Notes: generated by a model not told the origin, from the sequence alone. Positions 11,087-23,323 are shown, counted from the stretch's first letter. The stretch is 64,000 bases of DNA from Nocardiopsis sp. TSRI0078 (GCF_001905145.1 NZ_LWLB01000035.1:186001-250000), one strand, 5' to 3'. Numbers and translations are program-made.

Positions 11087-11643
11087 ACGACGTGAACGAC
11101 TCCTTCGGCACTGACGCTCCGGTCTACGTGATCTCGGTGGCCGCCGAGCTGGCGGGTATGCACCCCCAGACCCTGCGGCAGTACGACCGACTGGGGATCG
11201 TCTCGCCCGGCCGCGCGTCCGGCCGCGGGCGCCGCTACTCCATGCGCGACGTGCAGACGCTGCGCCAGGTGCAGCGGCTGTCGCAGGAGGAGGGTGTCAA
11301 CCTCGCCGGGATCAAGCGGATCCTGGAACTGGAGCACGAGGTGGAGCAGCTGCGCGAGCAGGTGTTCCACCTGGCCAACGAACTGGAGGCGGCGCGGCGG
11401 GCCGTGGCCCGTCGGGGCCGTCCGGCACGGCCCGAGGGCGGCACGGGGGGCGTGCGGGGCGAGCTGGTGCGCCGCACCCGCGTGACGATCTTCAACACCG
11501 CCGAGCCGGGGAGCGCCGAGGAGCCCCGCGACGGCCGGCCCGGGGCGGACGGCTCCGGAACGGACGTCCCGGGGCAGGGCGGCCCGGCGAAGGGCGGTCC
11601 GGGCAGGGGCGGCCCCGGCCGCACCGAGGACGAGCAGGGCTGA
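11083..11643 (+). CDS. hspR: Heat-shock repressor HspR (MerR family)
   Basis: A 186-residue MerR-type regulator. The winged helix-turn-helix covers about residues 12-80 ([20 protein letters not shown], then GRRYS), followed by a leucine-rich coiled coil ([20 protein letters not shown]) and a long Gly/Pro-rich tail. HspR represses the dnaK operon by binding the HAIR repeat, seen here at 7042-7062. The GTG start overlaps the dnaJ stop (GTGA), which implies translational coupling. The tail of about 80 residues is longer than in the Streptomyces protein and looks unstructured. Confidence 0.95.
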   Translation: MNDVNDSFGTDAPVYVISVAAELAGMHPQTLRQYDRLGIVSPGRASGRGRRYSMRDVQTLRQVQRLSQEEGVNLAGIKRILELEHEVEQLREQVFHLANELEAARRAVARRGRPARPEGGTGGVRGELVRRTRVTIFNTAEPGSAEEPRDGRPGADGSGTDVPGQGGPAKGGPGRGGPGRTEDEQG

Positions 11644-11728
11644 CGGAGCTCCGCCATGGTGACACGGGGCGTGGTCGGCCACAGGTCATCACCCTCCGTG
11701 ACAATACTTGCGAAAGGGGTCACAGGGC

Positions 11729-14341
<2,613 letters not shown>

Positions 14342-14355
14342 GCCGGATTCCGTGA

Positions 14356-14382
14356 AAGGGCCGTCCCCGAGGGGCGGCCCTT
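14356..14382. terminator. Hairpin terminator after clpB
   Basis: A 12-bp stem with one G-T pair (14356-14367 with 14371-14382) and a 3-nt loop lies 15 bp after the clpB stop. It probably ends the heat-shock operon and faces the convergent vapC-like gene. Confidence 0.8.
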
Positions 14383-14415
14383 CGCCGTGTCCGCGGCCGA
14401 GACGGTGGGGCTTCC

Positions 14416-14820
14416 TCACACCGGAACGATCCGCACCATGCTCTCGAGGCCGAGGAAGTCGTCGGCGTTGCGCGTGTACAGGGGCAGTCCGTGCAGCGAG
14501 GCCACAGCGGCGATCATCAGATCCAGGCGGCGCGGCTTCGGGGAGCGGTTCGCCGCGAGGGTGAGGGCGACGAGCGTTCCGAAGCGGGCCGCGGCCTCAC
14601 CGTCGAACGGCAGGGGAGAGAAGTCCGTCACCGCGGCCTGAAGCTTCTCCGTGCGCTGAGCCCTGCCCACCGGGTCCTTCGCCATCGCCACGCCCTGGTG
14701 GAGCTCGGCCATCGTGACGGAGGTGATGTCGGGAAACCTGGGAAGCTCGGCCGGATCGATCTCCCCGAGGTCGATGAAGACGCACGTGTCGAGGATGCCC
14801 CGGTCAGGCCGCTCAGCCAC
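14416..14820 (-). CDS. PIN-domain toxin, VapC family
   Basis: A 134-residue PIN-domain ribonuclease. The fold shows the conserved acidic residues: Asp in [12 protein letters not shown] near the N-terminus, Glu in [10 protein letters not shown], Asp in [10 protein letters not shown] and Asp in YTRNADDF near the C-terminus. Such toxins cleave tRNA or rRNA when their antitoxin is lost. It begins with GTG inside the end of the antitoxin gene (8-bp overlap), so the two form a standard two-gene toxin-antitoxin unit. The pair is chromosomal and sits between housekeeping genes. Confidence 0.92.
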   Translation of the reverse strand: MAERPDRGILDTCVFIDLGEIDPAELPRFPDITSVTMAELHQGVAMAKDPVGRAQRTEKLQAAVTDFSPLPFDGEAAARFGTLVALTLAANRSPKPRRLDLMIAAVASLHGLPLYTRNADDFLGLESMVRIVPV

Positions 14821-15076
14821 GTTCGTCGTCCCCGATCCGGTCCTCGCCGCCGAAGAACTCGTCGGCGTCCTCCCGCATCCGCGCGTAGTCCACCCGGGGA
14901 AGCCTGCGGTGACGCTCCACGAGCTCTTCCGCGCTGAGGCGCCGACGGCGTGTGACAGGGCTGACCTGGGCCACCTCGACCCCGTTGCGGGTCACGTGGA
15001 AGCTCTCGCCCGCTTCCACCTGGTCCATGACGGAGGCCGCGTTGTTGCGGAACTCGCGCTGGGTGATGGTCTTCAT
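14813..15076 (-). CDS. Phd/YefM-type antitoxin
   Basis: An 87-residue antitoxin. The N-terminal DNA-binding part ([20 protein letters not shown] then [10 protein letters not shown]) is of the Phd/YefM type. The C-terminal half, acidic with [11 protein letters not shown], should wrap the toxin. It is the first gene of the pair and presumably represses the promoter immediately upstream (15077-15110, locally AT-rich). A Phd-type antitoxin with a PIN toxin is a common actinobacterial combination. Confidence 0.92.
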   Translation of the reverse strand: MKTITQREFRNNAASVMDQVEAGESFHVTRNGVEVAQVSPVTRRRRLSAEELVERHRRLPRVDYARMREDADEFFGGEDRIGDDERG

Positions 15077-15196
15077 AGACTGATTGTAGCTCTCCGTGTC
15101 CCGTTGTGCTACACATCTTCCGCTGGCACTGGCGGAGCACCGCCTGGGCGCGTCCGTCCCGGCGCATCCGCGCGGTTCCCGCGATCCGGATCCGCG

Positions 15197-16180
15197 TCAG
15201 GCGCCGAGCAGGCGGGCCTCCGTCTCCGGGTCCAGGCCGACCCGGGGGCGGTCGGGGCGCTGGGGCGCTCCACCCTCCAGCGTCCGCAGCCACGCCCAGG
15301 TGTCGGCGACGGTCTCGGCCACGGGGCGGCAGCGCAGCCCCGTCCCGAGCGCCTTGGACACGTCGCCCTGGTGCAGGGTCTCGTGCAGCTCGCCGGGCGG
15401 CAGCCAGATCGGCAGCTCGGTCCACGGCTGGATCCCCGCGTCGAGGACGGCTCCGGGGTCGGTCCAGCGCAGTTCGGCGTCGGAGCCGGTGACCGCCGCG
15501 CAGGCCTCCAGCAGCTCCCCGGTGGTGGTGTGCCCGGGCGGGCTCACCAGGTTGTAGGGGCCGCCCAGCCCCTTCCCGACCGCGTCGAGGGTCCAGGCGG
15601 CCAGGTCGCGCGCGTCCACGTACTGCAGCGGCAGGTCGCGCGGGCCGGGTGCCAGGACCGGGCCGCCCCGGGCGACGCGCTCCAGCCACCAGGGCAGGCG
15701 GCCGATGTTCTCGTACGGGCCGAGGATGAGACCGGCCCGTACGAACAGCGCCCGGTCGCCGAAGGCGGCCTCGGCCGCCAGCTCGCCCCCGCGCTTGTCG
15801 TGCGGGTAGTCCGTGGCCCCCGCCTCGGGGTCGCCGTCCACGACCGGTCCGTCCTCGTCCAGCCCCGCCTCGGCGGGGAAGGGGTGGACGGACCGGCTGG
15901 AGACGTAGGCGTAGTGCCCGGCCCGGCCGGCGAGCAGCCGCGCGGAGGCGGCCACCGCCGCCGGGGCGCCCGACCAGGTGTCGACGACCGCGTCCCACCG
16001 GCCCGGCGCCAGGGCACCGAGCCCGCCCTCCTCGGTGCGGTCCCCGTGGAGGACGGTGGTGCCGGAGGGCGCGGCGTGCCTGCCGCGGTGGAAGACGGTG
16101 ACGTCCCAGTCCCTGGCGAGCGCGTCCTCCACGACGGCTCGCCCCACGAACTCGGTGCCACCCAGAACCAGGAGTCTCAT
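15197..16180 (-). CDS. NAD-dependent epimerase/reductase family protein
   Basis: A 327-residue extended short-chain dehydrogenase. The Rossmann motif GGTEFVGR (residues 7-14) opens the protein. The YVSSRSV segment followed by YPHDKRGGE corresponds to the Ser/Tyr-x3-Lys region, with Tyr and Lys both present (YPHDK). The family includes sugar-nucleotide epimerases and isoflavone-reductase-like enzymes; the substrate cannot be assigned here. The ATG at 16180 begins directly with the Rossmann strand. It lies 84 bp downstream of the ABC permease gene on the same strand and could be co-transcribed, with no obvious functional link. Confidence 0.85.
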   Translation of the reverse strand: MRLLVLGGTEFVGRAVVEDALARDWDVTVFHRGRHAAPSGTTVLHGDRTEEGGLGALAPGRWDAVVDTWSGAPAAVAASARLLAGRAGHYAYVSSRSVHPFPAEAGLDEDGPVVDGDPEAGATDYPHDKRGGELAAEAAFGDRALFVRAGLILGPYENIGRLPWWLERVARGGPVLAPGPRDLPLQYVDARDLAAWTLDAVGKGLGGPYNLVSPPGHTTTGELLEACAAVTGSDAELRWTDPGAVLDAGIQPWTELPIWLPPGELHETLHQGDVSKALGTGLRCRPVAETVADTWAWLRTLEGGAPQRPDRPRVGLDPETEARLLGA

Positions 16181-16264
16181 GGCGGGCAGTCTGGCGGTTC
16201 GCGGGCCGGCGCGCCAGGGTCTCCTGCCCAGGGCAGAACCGCGCGGCCGGCGGGGCGCGCGCCC

Positions 16265-17032
16265 TCAGACCACGTCGCGGCGGAGGGTGGTGACCGAGGC
16301 CAGCGCGACCGCCACGGCGGCGTAGCCCACCAGGACCAGGGCGGCGCCCCACACGGGGAGCAGGTCCGCGGCGCCGAGGCCGTAGTCGATCCCCGTGTCG
16401 TAGAGCGCGGAGACCGCGCCGCCGGGCATCCACTTGCCGACGTCCTGGAGCTGGGGGATGACGACCAGGATCGGCTCCAGCATGAACACCCACAGGATGC
16501 TGACCACCAGCGCGGCGACCTGGTTGCGGATCAGGGCGCCGAGCCCCACGCCGATCATGGCGTAGACGACGTAGGCGGCCACGGAGCCGGCGAGGATGCG
16601 CGGCACCTGGTTGTCGACCAGGTTCAGCTCTCCCCCGCCGCTCAGGATGGAGGCGCCCGCCACGAGGGCGGACACCCCGACGACGACCACGCCGAACACG
16701 AGGCTGACCAGGGACGCGGCCACGACCTTGGACAGGACCACGGGCAGGCGCCGGGGGCTGGTCAGGAAGGTGACGTTGATCGTGCGGTGCTGGTATTCCG
16801 AGGTCACCATCATGATGCCGATGACCATGACGAACAGGGTCCCGGAGGCTCCCATGGGCCAGACGGACCCGGCGTACTCGGTGCTGTCGCGGCTGAGGCC
16901 CTCCCCCATCCCCGAGGCGAGGACCACGACGCCCAGCGACAGGGCCACCCAGGCCAGTGAGGCCAGGAGCAGGATCCACCACAGCCGGGTGGTGAGGACC
17001 TTGCGGAGTTCGGACTTGACGAGCGCGGTCAC
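16265..17032 (-). CDS. ABC-2 type transporter permease
   Basis: A 255-residue membrane protein with about six hydrophobic segments and a conserved TSEYQHRTINVTF stretch after the second one, as in bacitracin/lantibiotic-type ABC-2 permeases (BcrB/NosY-like). The GTG start at 17032 overlaps the stop of the ATPase gene (AAGTGACC), so the two are translationally coupled. Together they form an exporter of unknown substrate. Confidence 0.88.
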   Translation of the reverse strand: MTALVKSELRKVLTTRLWWILLLASLAWVALSLGVVVLASGMGEGLSRDSTEYAGSVWPMGASGTLFVMVIGIMMVTSEYQHRTINVTFLTSPRRLPVVLSKVVAASLVSLVFGVVVVGVSALVAGASILSGGGELNLVDNQVPRILAGSVAAYVVYAMIGVGLGALIRNQVAALVVSILWVFMLEPILVVIPQLQDVGKWMPGGAVSALYDTGIDYGLGAADLLPVWGAALVLVGYAAVAVALASVTTLRRDVV

Positions 17033-17766
17033 TTGGGGTCTCCAACCGTGTGGGGGTCCGTCCCCGCGGAGGTGAGGCGGAGGAAGGCGTCGTGCAGGCT
17101 CTCTCCGTCGCCGGTGACCTCGGTGAGGGTCCCCTGGTGGACCAGCCGGCCCCTCGCGATGATGACGACGTCGTCGACGGTCTGCTCGACCTCGGCCAGG
17201 ACGTGGCTGGACACGAGGACCGCCACGCCCTTCTCGTGCGCCTGGTGGCGCAGGAACCTGCGCAGCCACTCGATGCCCTCGGGGTCCAGTCCGTTGGCGG
17301 GCTCGTCCAGGATCAGCACCCCGGGATCGCCCAGGAGGGCCCCGGCCAGGGACAGGCGCTGGCGCATGCCCATCGAGTAGCCGCCGACCCGCTTGTTCCC
17401 GGCCTCGGCGATCCCGACCTCGGCGAGCACCTCCTCGGCCCGGGACACCGGCAGGCCCGCGGCGTCGCACATGACGCGCAGGTGGTTGCGGCCGGTGCGG
17501 CCCGGGTGCAGGTTGGTGGCCTCCAGCACCGCGCCGACCTCGGCCAGCGGGTTGGGCAGGCTCGCGTAGGAACGGCCGTTGACCAGTCCCTCTCCGCCGT
17601 CCGGCCGGACCAGGCCGAGCAGGCACCGCAGGGTGGTGGTCTTACCCGCGCCGTTGGGTCCCAGGAAGCCGGTGACCGTGCCCGGCTCCACCGTGAAGGA
17701 GACCCGGTCGACCGCCTGGTGTCCGCGGAACGCCTTCGACACTTCCCTTATCTCGATCGCTGACAT
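17029..17766 (-). CDS. ABC transporter ATP-binding protein
   Basis: A 245-residue ATPase with Walker A GPNGAGKTT at about residues 36-44, the signature segment YSMGMRQRL and Walker B VLILDEPANGLD. The signature is SMGMR rather than LSGGQ, which is typical of the BcrA/bacitracin-resistance subfamily. It energises the coupled permease. No regulator is adjacent. A 400-bp region free of genes separates it from the ECF sigma gene. Confidence 0.9.
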   Translation of the reverse strand: MSAIEIREVSKAFRGHQAVDRVSFTVEPGTVTGFLGPNGAGKTTTLRCLLGLVRPDGGEGLVNGRSYASLPNPLAEVGAVLEATNLHPGRTGRNHLRVMCDAAGLPVSRAEEVLAEVGIAEAGNKRVGGYSMGMRQRLSLAGALLGDPGVLILDEPANGLDPEGIEWLRRFLRHQAHEKGVAVLVSSHVLAEVEQTVDDVVIIARGRLVHQGTLTEVTGDGESLHDAFLRLTSAGTDPHTVGDPK

Positions 17767-18169
17767 TTCCTACGCTTTCCTAGGGGAATGGCAGGGAGAA
17801 CCACCGTGCGGGAATACCCGTCTCCCCGTCCCGGCCCTTTTTCCGTCTCCGCTGCCGTAAGGAGGCTAACAAGGAAGCGGCGGCCCCCACGGCCTCCGCG
17901 AGGCCCGGACCCGAACCGCGCGACCCATGACTTTCGTTGATTGCGGGCCACACCGAACAGCGGATAAGGCCCAGTCGGCACAGGCCCGGGGCCCCTCAGG
18001 GAAACGATGCGCCCGACCGGAAAACGGCACGTGCCGCGGCCCGCACATCCTTCGTCATACAGGCACATGACTTTCGGTGTGCCGACCCCGGAGGGAAACG
18101 GATGCGGGCTCCGGAAAACGTCCCCGGAAAAGCCGTCGACCCCTCAGAAAACGGCCACATGCGGCCAGG
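17767..18169. other. Intergenic region with short repeats
   Basis: About 400 bp with no credible gene. CATGACTTTCG-K-TG occurs twice (17926-17939 and 18066-18079), and GAAAACG occurs three times between 18017 and 18153. This is unusually A-rich for the window. It probably holds the promoter of the ABC genes and the end of the sigma-factor transcript. Confidence 0.4.
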
Positions 18170-19438
18170 TCACGTGTGGGGGCCGCAGTCGCGCGCACGG
18201 CCGTCGAGCAGGACGCGCTCGCGCTCGTTGCGGGTGAGGGCCGCCGCCCGGTGGAACTCCGCGCGGGCCTCGGCCCGGCGGTCCAGCCGCACGAGCAGGT
18301 CGCCGCGTACGGCGGGCAGCAGGTGGTAGTCGGCCATCCCGGGCTGGTCCCGCAGCGCGTCCACGATCTCCAGCGCCGGACCGGGGCCGAAGGCCATCGA
18401 CACCGCCACGGCCCGGTTCAGCTCCACCACCGGCGAGCCCGTGACCCTGGCCAGCGACAGGTACAGCCCGGCGATCCCCGCCCAGTCGGTGTCCTCGTGG
18501 GTGGCCGCCTGGGCGTGCTTGGCCGCGATGGCCGCCTGCAGCGCGTAGGGCCCCCAGGGTTCGTCCCGGGTGGAGGGAAGCGCCTTGGCCAGGGCCCCCA
18601 GCCCTCTGGTGATGAGCAGCCTGTCCCAGCGCGAGCGGTCCTGGTCGGCGAGGGCGACGGGTTCCCCGTCGGGGCCGAGGCGGGCCCGGAACCGGGAGGC
18701 GTGCAGCTCCATCAGCGCCACCAGCCCGTGCACCTCGCGCTCCTTGGGCAGCAGTCCGGCGAGCACCCTGCCCAGGCGCATGGCCTCCTCGCACAGCTCC
18801 GGGCGCATCCAGTCCGTGCCCGACGTGGCCGTGTAGCCCTCGTTGAACACCAGGTAGACGACCTCCAGGACGGAGGCCAGCCGGGCGTCGCGGTCCTCGC
18901 CGACGGGGACCTCGAAGGGCACCCTCCTCCTGGAGAGGGTGCGCTTGGCGCGCACGATGCGCTGGGCGACGGTCGGCTCGGGCACCAGGAACGCGCGGGC
19001 GATCTCGTCGGTGGTGAGACCGCCGAGCAGGCGCAGGGTCAGCGCGACACGGGCCTCGGTGGACAGCACCGGGTGGCAGCACACGAACATCAGCTTGAGG
19101 AGGTCGTCGCCGAAGTCCTCCTCCAGGACCGCGTCGAACTCGGCCTGCCCGTCGCGCTCGGCGATCTCGCGGCCGAGGTCGGCCATGCGCCGCTGGAAGC
19201 GCTCGTCGCGGCGCCAGCGGTCGAGCACGCGGCGCTTGGCGACGGTGGTCAGCCAGGCGCCGGGGTTGTCGGGCACGCCCTCGACGGGCCACTTCTCCAA
19301 AGCGCCGACCAGGGCGTCCTGGGCGAACTCCTCGGCGAGGCCGACGTCTCCGACCATGCGGGTGAGCGCACCGACGAGGCGGGCCGACTCGATGCGCCAG
19401 ACCGCCTCGACCGCGCGCGTGGCGTCAGTGTGGCTCAC
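18170..19438 (-). CDS. ECF RNA polymerase sigma factor, ECF42 (SigJ-like) type
   Basis: A 422-residue ECF sigma factor. Region 2 lies in the first 90 residues (AEEFAQDALVGALEKWP, then NPGAWLTTVAKRRVLDRWRR). Region 4 is around residues 130-190 (EIARAFLVPEPTVAQRIVRAKRTL). About 220 further residues form the TPR-like C-terminal extension typical of ECF42. ECF42 factors have no anti-sigma factor and act with a DGPF protein, here encoded 135 bp upstream on the same strand. The extension is thought to be needed for activity. The start is a GTG. Confidence 0.92.
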   Translation of the reverse strand: MSHTDATRAVEAVWRIESARLVGALTRMVGDVGLAEEFAQDALVGALEKWPVEGVPDNPGAWLTTVAKRRVLDRWRRDERFQRRMADLGREIAERDGQAEFDAVLEEDFGDDLLKLMFVCCHPVLSTEARVALTLRLLGGLTTDEIARAFLVPEPTVAQRIVRAKRTLSRRRVPFEVPVGEDRDARLASVLEVVYLVFNEGYTATSGTDWMRPELCEEAMRLGRVLAGLLPKEREVHGLVALMELHASRFRARLGPDGEPVALADQDRSRWDRLLITRGLGALAKALPSTRDEPWGPYALQAAIAAKHAQAATHEDTDWAGIAGLYLSLARVTGSPVVELNRAVAVSMAFGPGPALEIVDALRDQPGMADYHLLPAVRGDLLVRLDRRAEARAEFHRAAALTRNERERVLLDGRARDCGPHT

Positions 19439-19573
19439 GAGGCCATCTCAGCACCGCGGGTCGCCCGTCGCAAGCAGGGCGGAGCCGGGTCCACGCCGCC
19501 GACACCTCGCGGCGCCGCCGGTGCGGTCCGCGGACGCCTCAGAGGACCGCGGGCCGCACCGGCGCGGGCACGG

Positions 19574-20014
19574 TCAGCTCCCGTGCGCGTATCCCTCGGC
19601 GCGCAGCTCGCGCTCGCGCTCCTTCAGGTGCTCGGGCATCTCGTCGCCGAAGTCATCGGTGTCGAGGATGCGCCGCAGCACCAGGTGCGTCTCGGTGTCG
19701 TCTCCCTCCGGCGGGTGCGGGCAGCGCTTGGCCCACTCCACGGCCTCCGCGTGCGAGGACACCTGGATGACCCAGTACCCGGCGATGAACTCCTTGGCCT
19801 CCGCGAACGGGCCGTCGGTCACGTTCGCCCTGCCGTTGCTGAAGGTGACCCGGGTCGCCTCGGAGGCGGGGGCCAGGCCGTCACCAGCGAGCAGGACCCC
19901 GGCCTTGACCATCTCCTCGTTGTAGGCCGCCATCGCCTCGAAGACCTCCGGGCCGGGCTCGTAGTGGACCGCCTCGATCTCCGGGCTGGACATGATCGAC
20001 ATCAGGTAGCGCAT
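19574..20014 (-). CDS. DGPF/YCII-related domain protein, ECF42 partner
   Basis: A 146-residue YCII-related protein with the diagnostic DGPF motif (VTDGPFAEAKEF) and an ESH-type middle region. It begins MRYLMSIM with AAGGGAAC before the ATG. DGPF genes are the usual neighbours and targets of ECF42 sigma factors. The biochemical activity is unknown. The sigma gene follows it, so the pair is probably transcribed from the region 20015-20100. Confidence 0.9.
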   Translation of the reverse strand: MRYLMSIMSSPEIEAVHYEPGPEVFEAMAAYNEEMVKAGVLLAGDGLAPASEATRVTFSNGRANVTDGPFAEAKEFIAGYWVIQVSSHAEAVEWAKRCPHPPEGDDTETHLVLRRILDTDDFGDEMPEHLKERERELRAEGYAHGS

Positions 20015-20403
20015 GGCGTGTTCCCTTCGTGCGGCGTGGGGGCTCCGATCCCCCGCTCTCATCCACACGTCGAACGGCCCCGCGCCGGATCGACACCTCC
20101 CCCGAACTTTTCCCAGGGATTTTTCGGCGGACCCGAACACTTCCCCTACGAGGCTCTGAACAGGCAATACGCACCGCCGGGAGCCGAGCCGACCGCGATG
20201 GCGCCTCCCCGGGCCGGCCCCGCCCGCCCGGCAGCCGTCCGCCGGACGGGCCCCTCCGCGTTCGGCCCCTTGGCCACAAACGGCCAGCGGGTCACCCTCC
20301 CGCCTCCCGCGCACAGGGGTTCGGTAGAGTTCCGGCACGGTTCCACCCGGACCGGCGTACCGGGTCGGGCACCGGGACACCACGGGCGCGAAGGAGTACA
20401 CAG
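20015..20403. other. Divergent promoter region
   Basis: About 390 bp between the DGPF gene (leftward) and the YqiJ-like gene (rightward). There is no gene here. A T-rich patch (20103-20126) and the AT-rich run near 20155-20172 may hold the two promoters, but I cannot define -10 or -35 boxes. Confidence 0.4.
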
Positions 20404-21045
20404 GTGGGGCTTTTCCTGAGTACGGCCTTCGGTTTCCCCACGGTGCTGTTCACGCCGCTGCTGATCGTCGTCGCCCTCTACTGGGTGTTCGCCGTGGTCG
20501 GCGCCACCGACTCCGAGGTGCTCGACAGCGTGGACGACTCCGGTGACGCCGCGGGCCTGAGCGCCCTCATGAGTCGTGTGGGGCTCGGCCGGGTCCCGGT
20601 CACCGTGGCGCTGAGCATGCTGGTCTGCGTCGCCTGGTTCGTGAGCATGTTGGGGAGTATCGTGACCAGCCTTCTGGGGACCACCTCCACCCCCCTCCTC
20701 ATCGCCCTGGGCGCCGTGGTCCTGCTGATCGCGGTCGTGGCCGCGTGGGCGGTCACCAGCGGCCTGGTCATGTCGGTGCAGCGGTTCCTGCCCAAGCGGC
20801 GCGGTGACTCCAAGCACGAACTGGTCGGGCGCACCTGCACGATCCGCATCGGCGAGGCGAGCGAGGGCTTCGGCCAGGCCGAGATCACCACCGCGGGCGG
20901 CGCGGCGATCTCCATCCCGGTGCGCACCACCGGCGGCGAGGTCCTGCCGGTCGGCAGCACCGCCCTGATCTTCGAGCACAGCTCCGAGGACGACGTCTTC
21001 CTCGTCACCCACTTCGACGCGGCGCTGGACCCCGGCCAGGGCTGA
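20404..21045 (+). CDS. YqiJ/NfeD-like membrane protein with OB-fold domain
   Basis: A 213-residue protein. It has three hydrophobic segments (about residues 8-30, 62-88 and 96-122). A soluble C-terminal beta-rich domain starts at LVGRTCTIRIGE and has the alternating pattern of NfeD/YqiJ OB folds (GGAAISIPVRTTGGEVLPVGSTALIFEH). YqiJ/NfeD proteins partner with flotillins at membrane microdomains, and a flotillin gene follows 232 bp downstream. The GTG start at 20404 has GAAGGAG upstream. I infer that it anchors or organises the flotillin and ATPase encoded next. Confidence 0.75.
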   Translation: MGLFLSTAFGFPTVLFTPLLIVVALYWVFAVVGATDSEVLDSVDDSGDAAGLSALMSRVGLGRVPVTVALSMLVCVAWFVSMLGSIVTSLLGTTSTPLLIALGAVVLLIAVVAAWAVTSGLVMSVQRFLPKRRGDSKHELVGRTCTIRIGEASEGFGQAEITTAGGAAISIPVRTTGGEVLPVGSTALIFEHSSEDDVFLVTHFDAALDPGQG

Positions 21046-21277
21046 GCCGCGCTCCGCGGCGCTCCCCCGCCGTACCGAGGCCCCGGCGCGAGGCGCCCTG
21101 ACCGGGGCACACGGACCACTGCCCGGCACGTCCCGGGACGCGGCCCGGCCCGTCCCCGCACGGCGCCGGAGCACGGCGCGGAACCGTTCCCGCCCGTACC
21201 GCGTCACATCCTCCGAGCGCCCCTCCAGCGACGCTCTCCCCCTCTTAAGCACGTCACTCGCAGAAAGAGACCCCTAC

Positions 21278-23323
21278 GTGTTGCTGAGTGCCACCACGAA
21301 CGGTCAGGAGGCGGCGAACGCGGCCTTCCTGACCGTGGGCGTCGCCATCGCCGTCGGCGTCCTCGTCCTCATCGCCCTCCTCCTGATGGTCACCCGGCTC
21401 TTCCGCAAGGTCGAGCAGGGCAAGGCGCTGATCATCTCCAAGATCCGCGACGTGCACGTCACCTTCACGGGCGCGATCGTCCTCCCGGTCCTGCACAAGG
21501 CCGAGGTCATGGACATCTCGCTCAAGAGCCTGACGCTCGAACGCGGCGGACGCGACGGACTGACCTGCAAGGACAACATCCGCGCGGACATCAAGGTGTA
21601 CTTCTACGTCCGGGTCAACGAGACCGCCGAGGACGTCAAGAAGGTCGCCAAGGCGATCGGCACCGAGCGGGCCAGCGACCAGGACACCCTCCAGGAGCTG
21701 TTCAACTCCAAGTTCTCCGAGGCGCTCAAGACCGTCGGCAAGCAGTTCGACTTCGAGGAGCTGTTCACCCAGCGCGAGGAGTTCCGCCAGGCGATCATCT
21801 CCCTGATCGGCACCGACCTCAACGGCTACATCCTGGAGGACGTGGCCATCGACGAGCTGGAGCAGACCCCGCTGCACCAGCACGACGCCAACAACATCCT
21901 CGACGCGCAGGGCATCTCGAAGATCACGGAGCGCACCGCCAAGGAGCACAAGCGCACCAACGAGTTCGAGAACGACCGCAAGAAGGAACTCGACCGGCAG
22001 AACACCGAGACCGCCGAGACCCTCGCCGAGCTGGAGAAGCGCCGCGAGGAGGCCGCCGCCAAGGCCAAGCGCGAGATCGGGATCATCCGCGCCCGCGAGG
22101 AGGCCGAGACCGCCCGGGTGCAGGCCGAGGAGCGCCTCAAGGCCGAGACCGCCAACATCCGCACCTCCGAGGCGCTGGGCGTCCAGCACCAGAACCAGCA
22201 GCGCGAGATCGCGGTCGCCGAGAAGAACCGCGAGCGCGTCATCGCCATCGAGAGCGAGCGCATCGAGAAGGACCGCCTCCTGGAGGTCATCGGACGCGAG
22301 CGCGAGACCGAGCTGAGCCGCATCGCCAAGGACAAGGAGGTCGAGGCCGAGAAGCGCGAGGTCGCCGACGTCGTCCGCGAGCGCGTGGCCGTCGACCGCA
22401 CGGTGGCCGAGCAGGAGGAGGCCATCAAGAAGCTGCGCGCCGTCGAGGAGGCCGAGCGCCAGCGGCAGGCCGTCATCATCCACGCCGAGGCCGAGGCCCA
22501 GGAGAACCTGGTCAAGGACATCAAGGCCGCCGAGGCCGCCGAGGCCGCCGCCAAGCACCGGGCGGCCGAGGAGCTCACCCTGGCCGAGGCCCGCCAGCAG
22601 GCCGCCGAGCTGGACACCCGCGCCAAGATCCGCCTGGCCGAGGGCCTGCAGGCCGAGGCCGCCGCGGCCGGTCTGGCCGAGGTCCAGGTACGCCAGCAGG
22701 ACGCCGACGCCATCGAGAAGGTCGGCCGCGCCGAGGCCGCCGTGGCCCGCGAGAAGGCCCGGGTCGAGGCCGATGCCGTCGAGCAGAGGCTGCGCGCCGA
22801 GGCCGCCGGCCTCACCGACAAGGCCGAGGCCATGTCCGCCCTGGACCAGGTCAGCCGCGAGCACGAGGAGTACCGCCTGCGACTGGAGGCCGACAAGGAG
22901 GTCCGCCTGGCCGGGATCGACGTGCACCGCCAGGTCGCCGAGGCCCAGGCCACCGTGCTGGCCACGGGGCTGGAGAACGCCGACATCAACATCGTCGGCG
23001 GCGACGGCGCCTTCTTCGACCGCATGGTGGGCTCCATCGGGCTGGGCAAGGCCGTGGACGGCTTCGTCGGCAGCTCCCAGACCGTGCAGGCGCTGGGCGG
23101 CAACTGGCTCAACGGCGAGGGCGGCTTCGCCGAGGACATGCGCCGGGTGCTGGAGTCGGTGGACACCGAGGACGTCAAGAACCTCACCGTCTCCGCGCTG
23201 CTGCTCAAGCTCATCAGCGCGGGCGGCCCGCAGGCCGACAAGCTGGACGGCCTGCTCGGCACCGCCCGTTCCCTGGGCGTGGACACACTGCCCGCGACCG
23301 CACTCGCCCACGCGAAGCAGTGA
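21278..23323 (+). CDS. Flotillin family protein (YqiK-like)
   Basis: A 681-residue protein. One membrane segment lies at about residues 18-41, followed by an SPFH domain (about 45-220, with GKALIISKIRDVHVTF and DGLTCKDNIRADIKVYFYVRV). A very long Glu/Arg/Ala-rich coiled coil runs from 220 to about 560, and the C-terminal region lacks repeats. Flotillins form large membrane-attached cages or scaffolds. It is 12 bp upstream of the giant ATPase gene and downstream of the YqiJ-like gene. The GTG start has only a weak AGAAAGAG upstream; the following codon is a TTG. Confidence 0.9.
   Translation: MLLSATTNGQEAANAAFLTVGVAIAVGVLVLIALLLMVTRLFRKVEQGKALIISKIRDVHVTFTGAIVLPVLHKAEVMDISLKSLTLERGGRDGLTCKDNIRADIKVYFYVRVNETAEDVKKVAKAIGTERASDQDTLQELFNSKFSEALKTVGKQFDFEELFTQREEFRQAIISLIGTDLNGYILEDVAIDELEQTPLHQHDANNILDAQGISKITERTAKEHKRTNEFENDRKKELDRQNTETAETLAELEKRREEAAAKAKREIGIIRAREEAETARVQAEERLKAETANIRTSEALGVQHQNQQREIAVAEKNRERVIAIESERIEKDRLLEVIGRERETELSRIAKDKEVEAEKREVADVVRERVAVDRTVAEQEEAIKKLRAVEEAERQRQAVIIHAEAEAQENLVKDIKAAEAAEAAAKHRAAEELTLAEARQQAAELDTRAKIRLAEGLQAEAAAAGLAEVQVRQQDADAIEKVGRAEAAVAREKARVEADAVEQRLRAEAAGLTDKAEAMSALDQVSREHEEYRLRLEADKEVRLAGIDVHRQVAEAQATVLATGLENADINIVGGDGAFFDRMVGSIGLGKAVDGFVGSSQTVQALGGNWLNGEGGFAEDMRRVLESVDTEDVKNLTVSALLLKLISAGGPQADKLDGLLGTARSLGVDTLPATALAHAKQ

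Noticed and set aside
14714-16960. A 748-codon plus-strand frame
   Set aside because: It runs antisense across three clear minus-strand genes and has no recognisable motif.
20103-20172. Attempt to place sigma-factor boxes for the ECF42/DGPF pair
   Set aside because: T-rich patches exist, but no pair of boxes at proper spacing could be chosen over others.
18077-20419. A 780-codon plus-strand frame
   Set aside because: Antisense to the ECF42 sigma factor and DGPF genes.
21254-23311. A 685-codon minus-strand frame rich in Leu, Gly and Asp
   Set aside because: It mirrors the Glu/Arg/Ala codons of the flotillin coiled coil.
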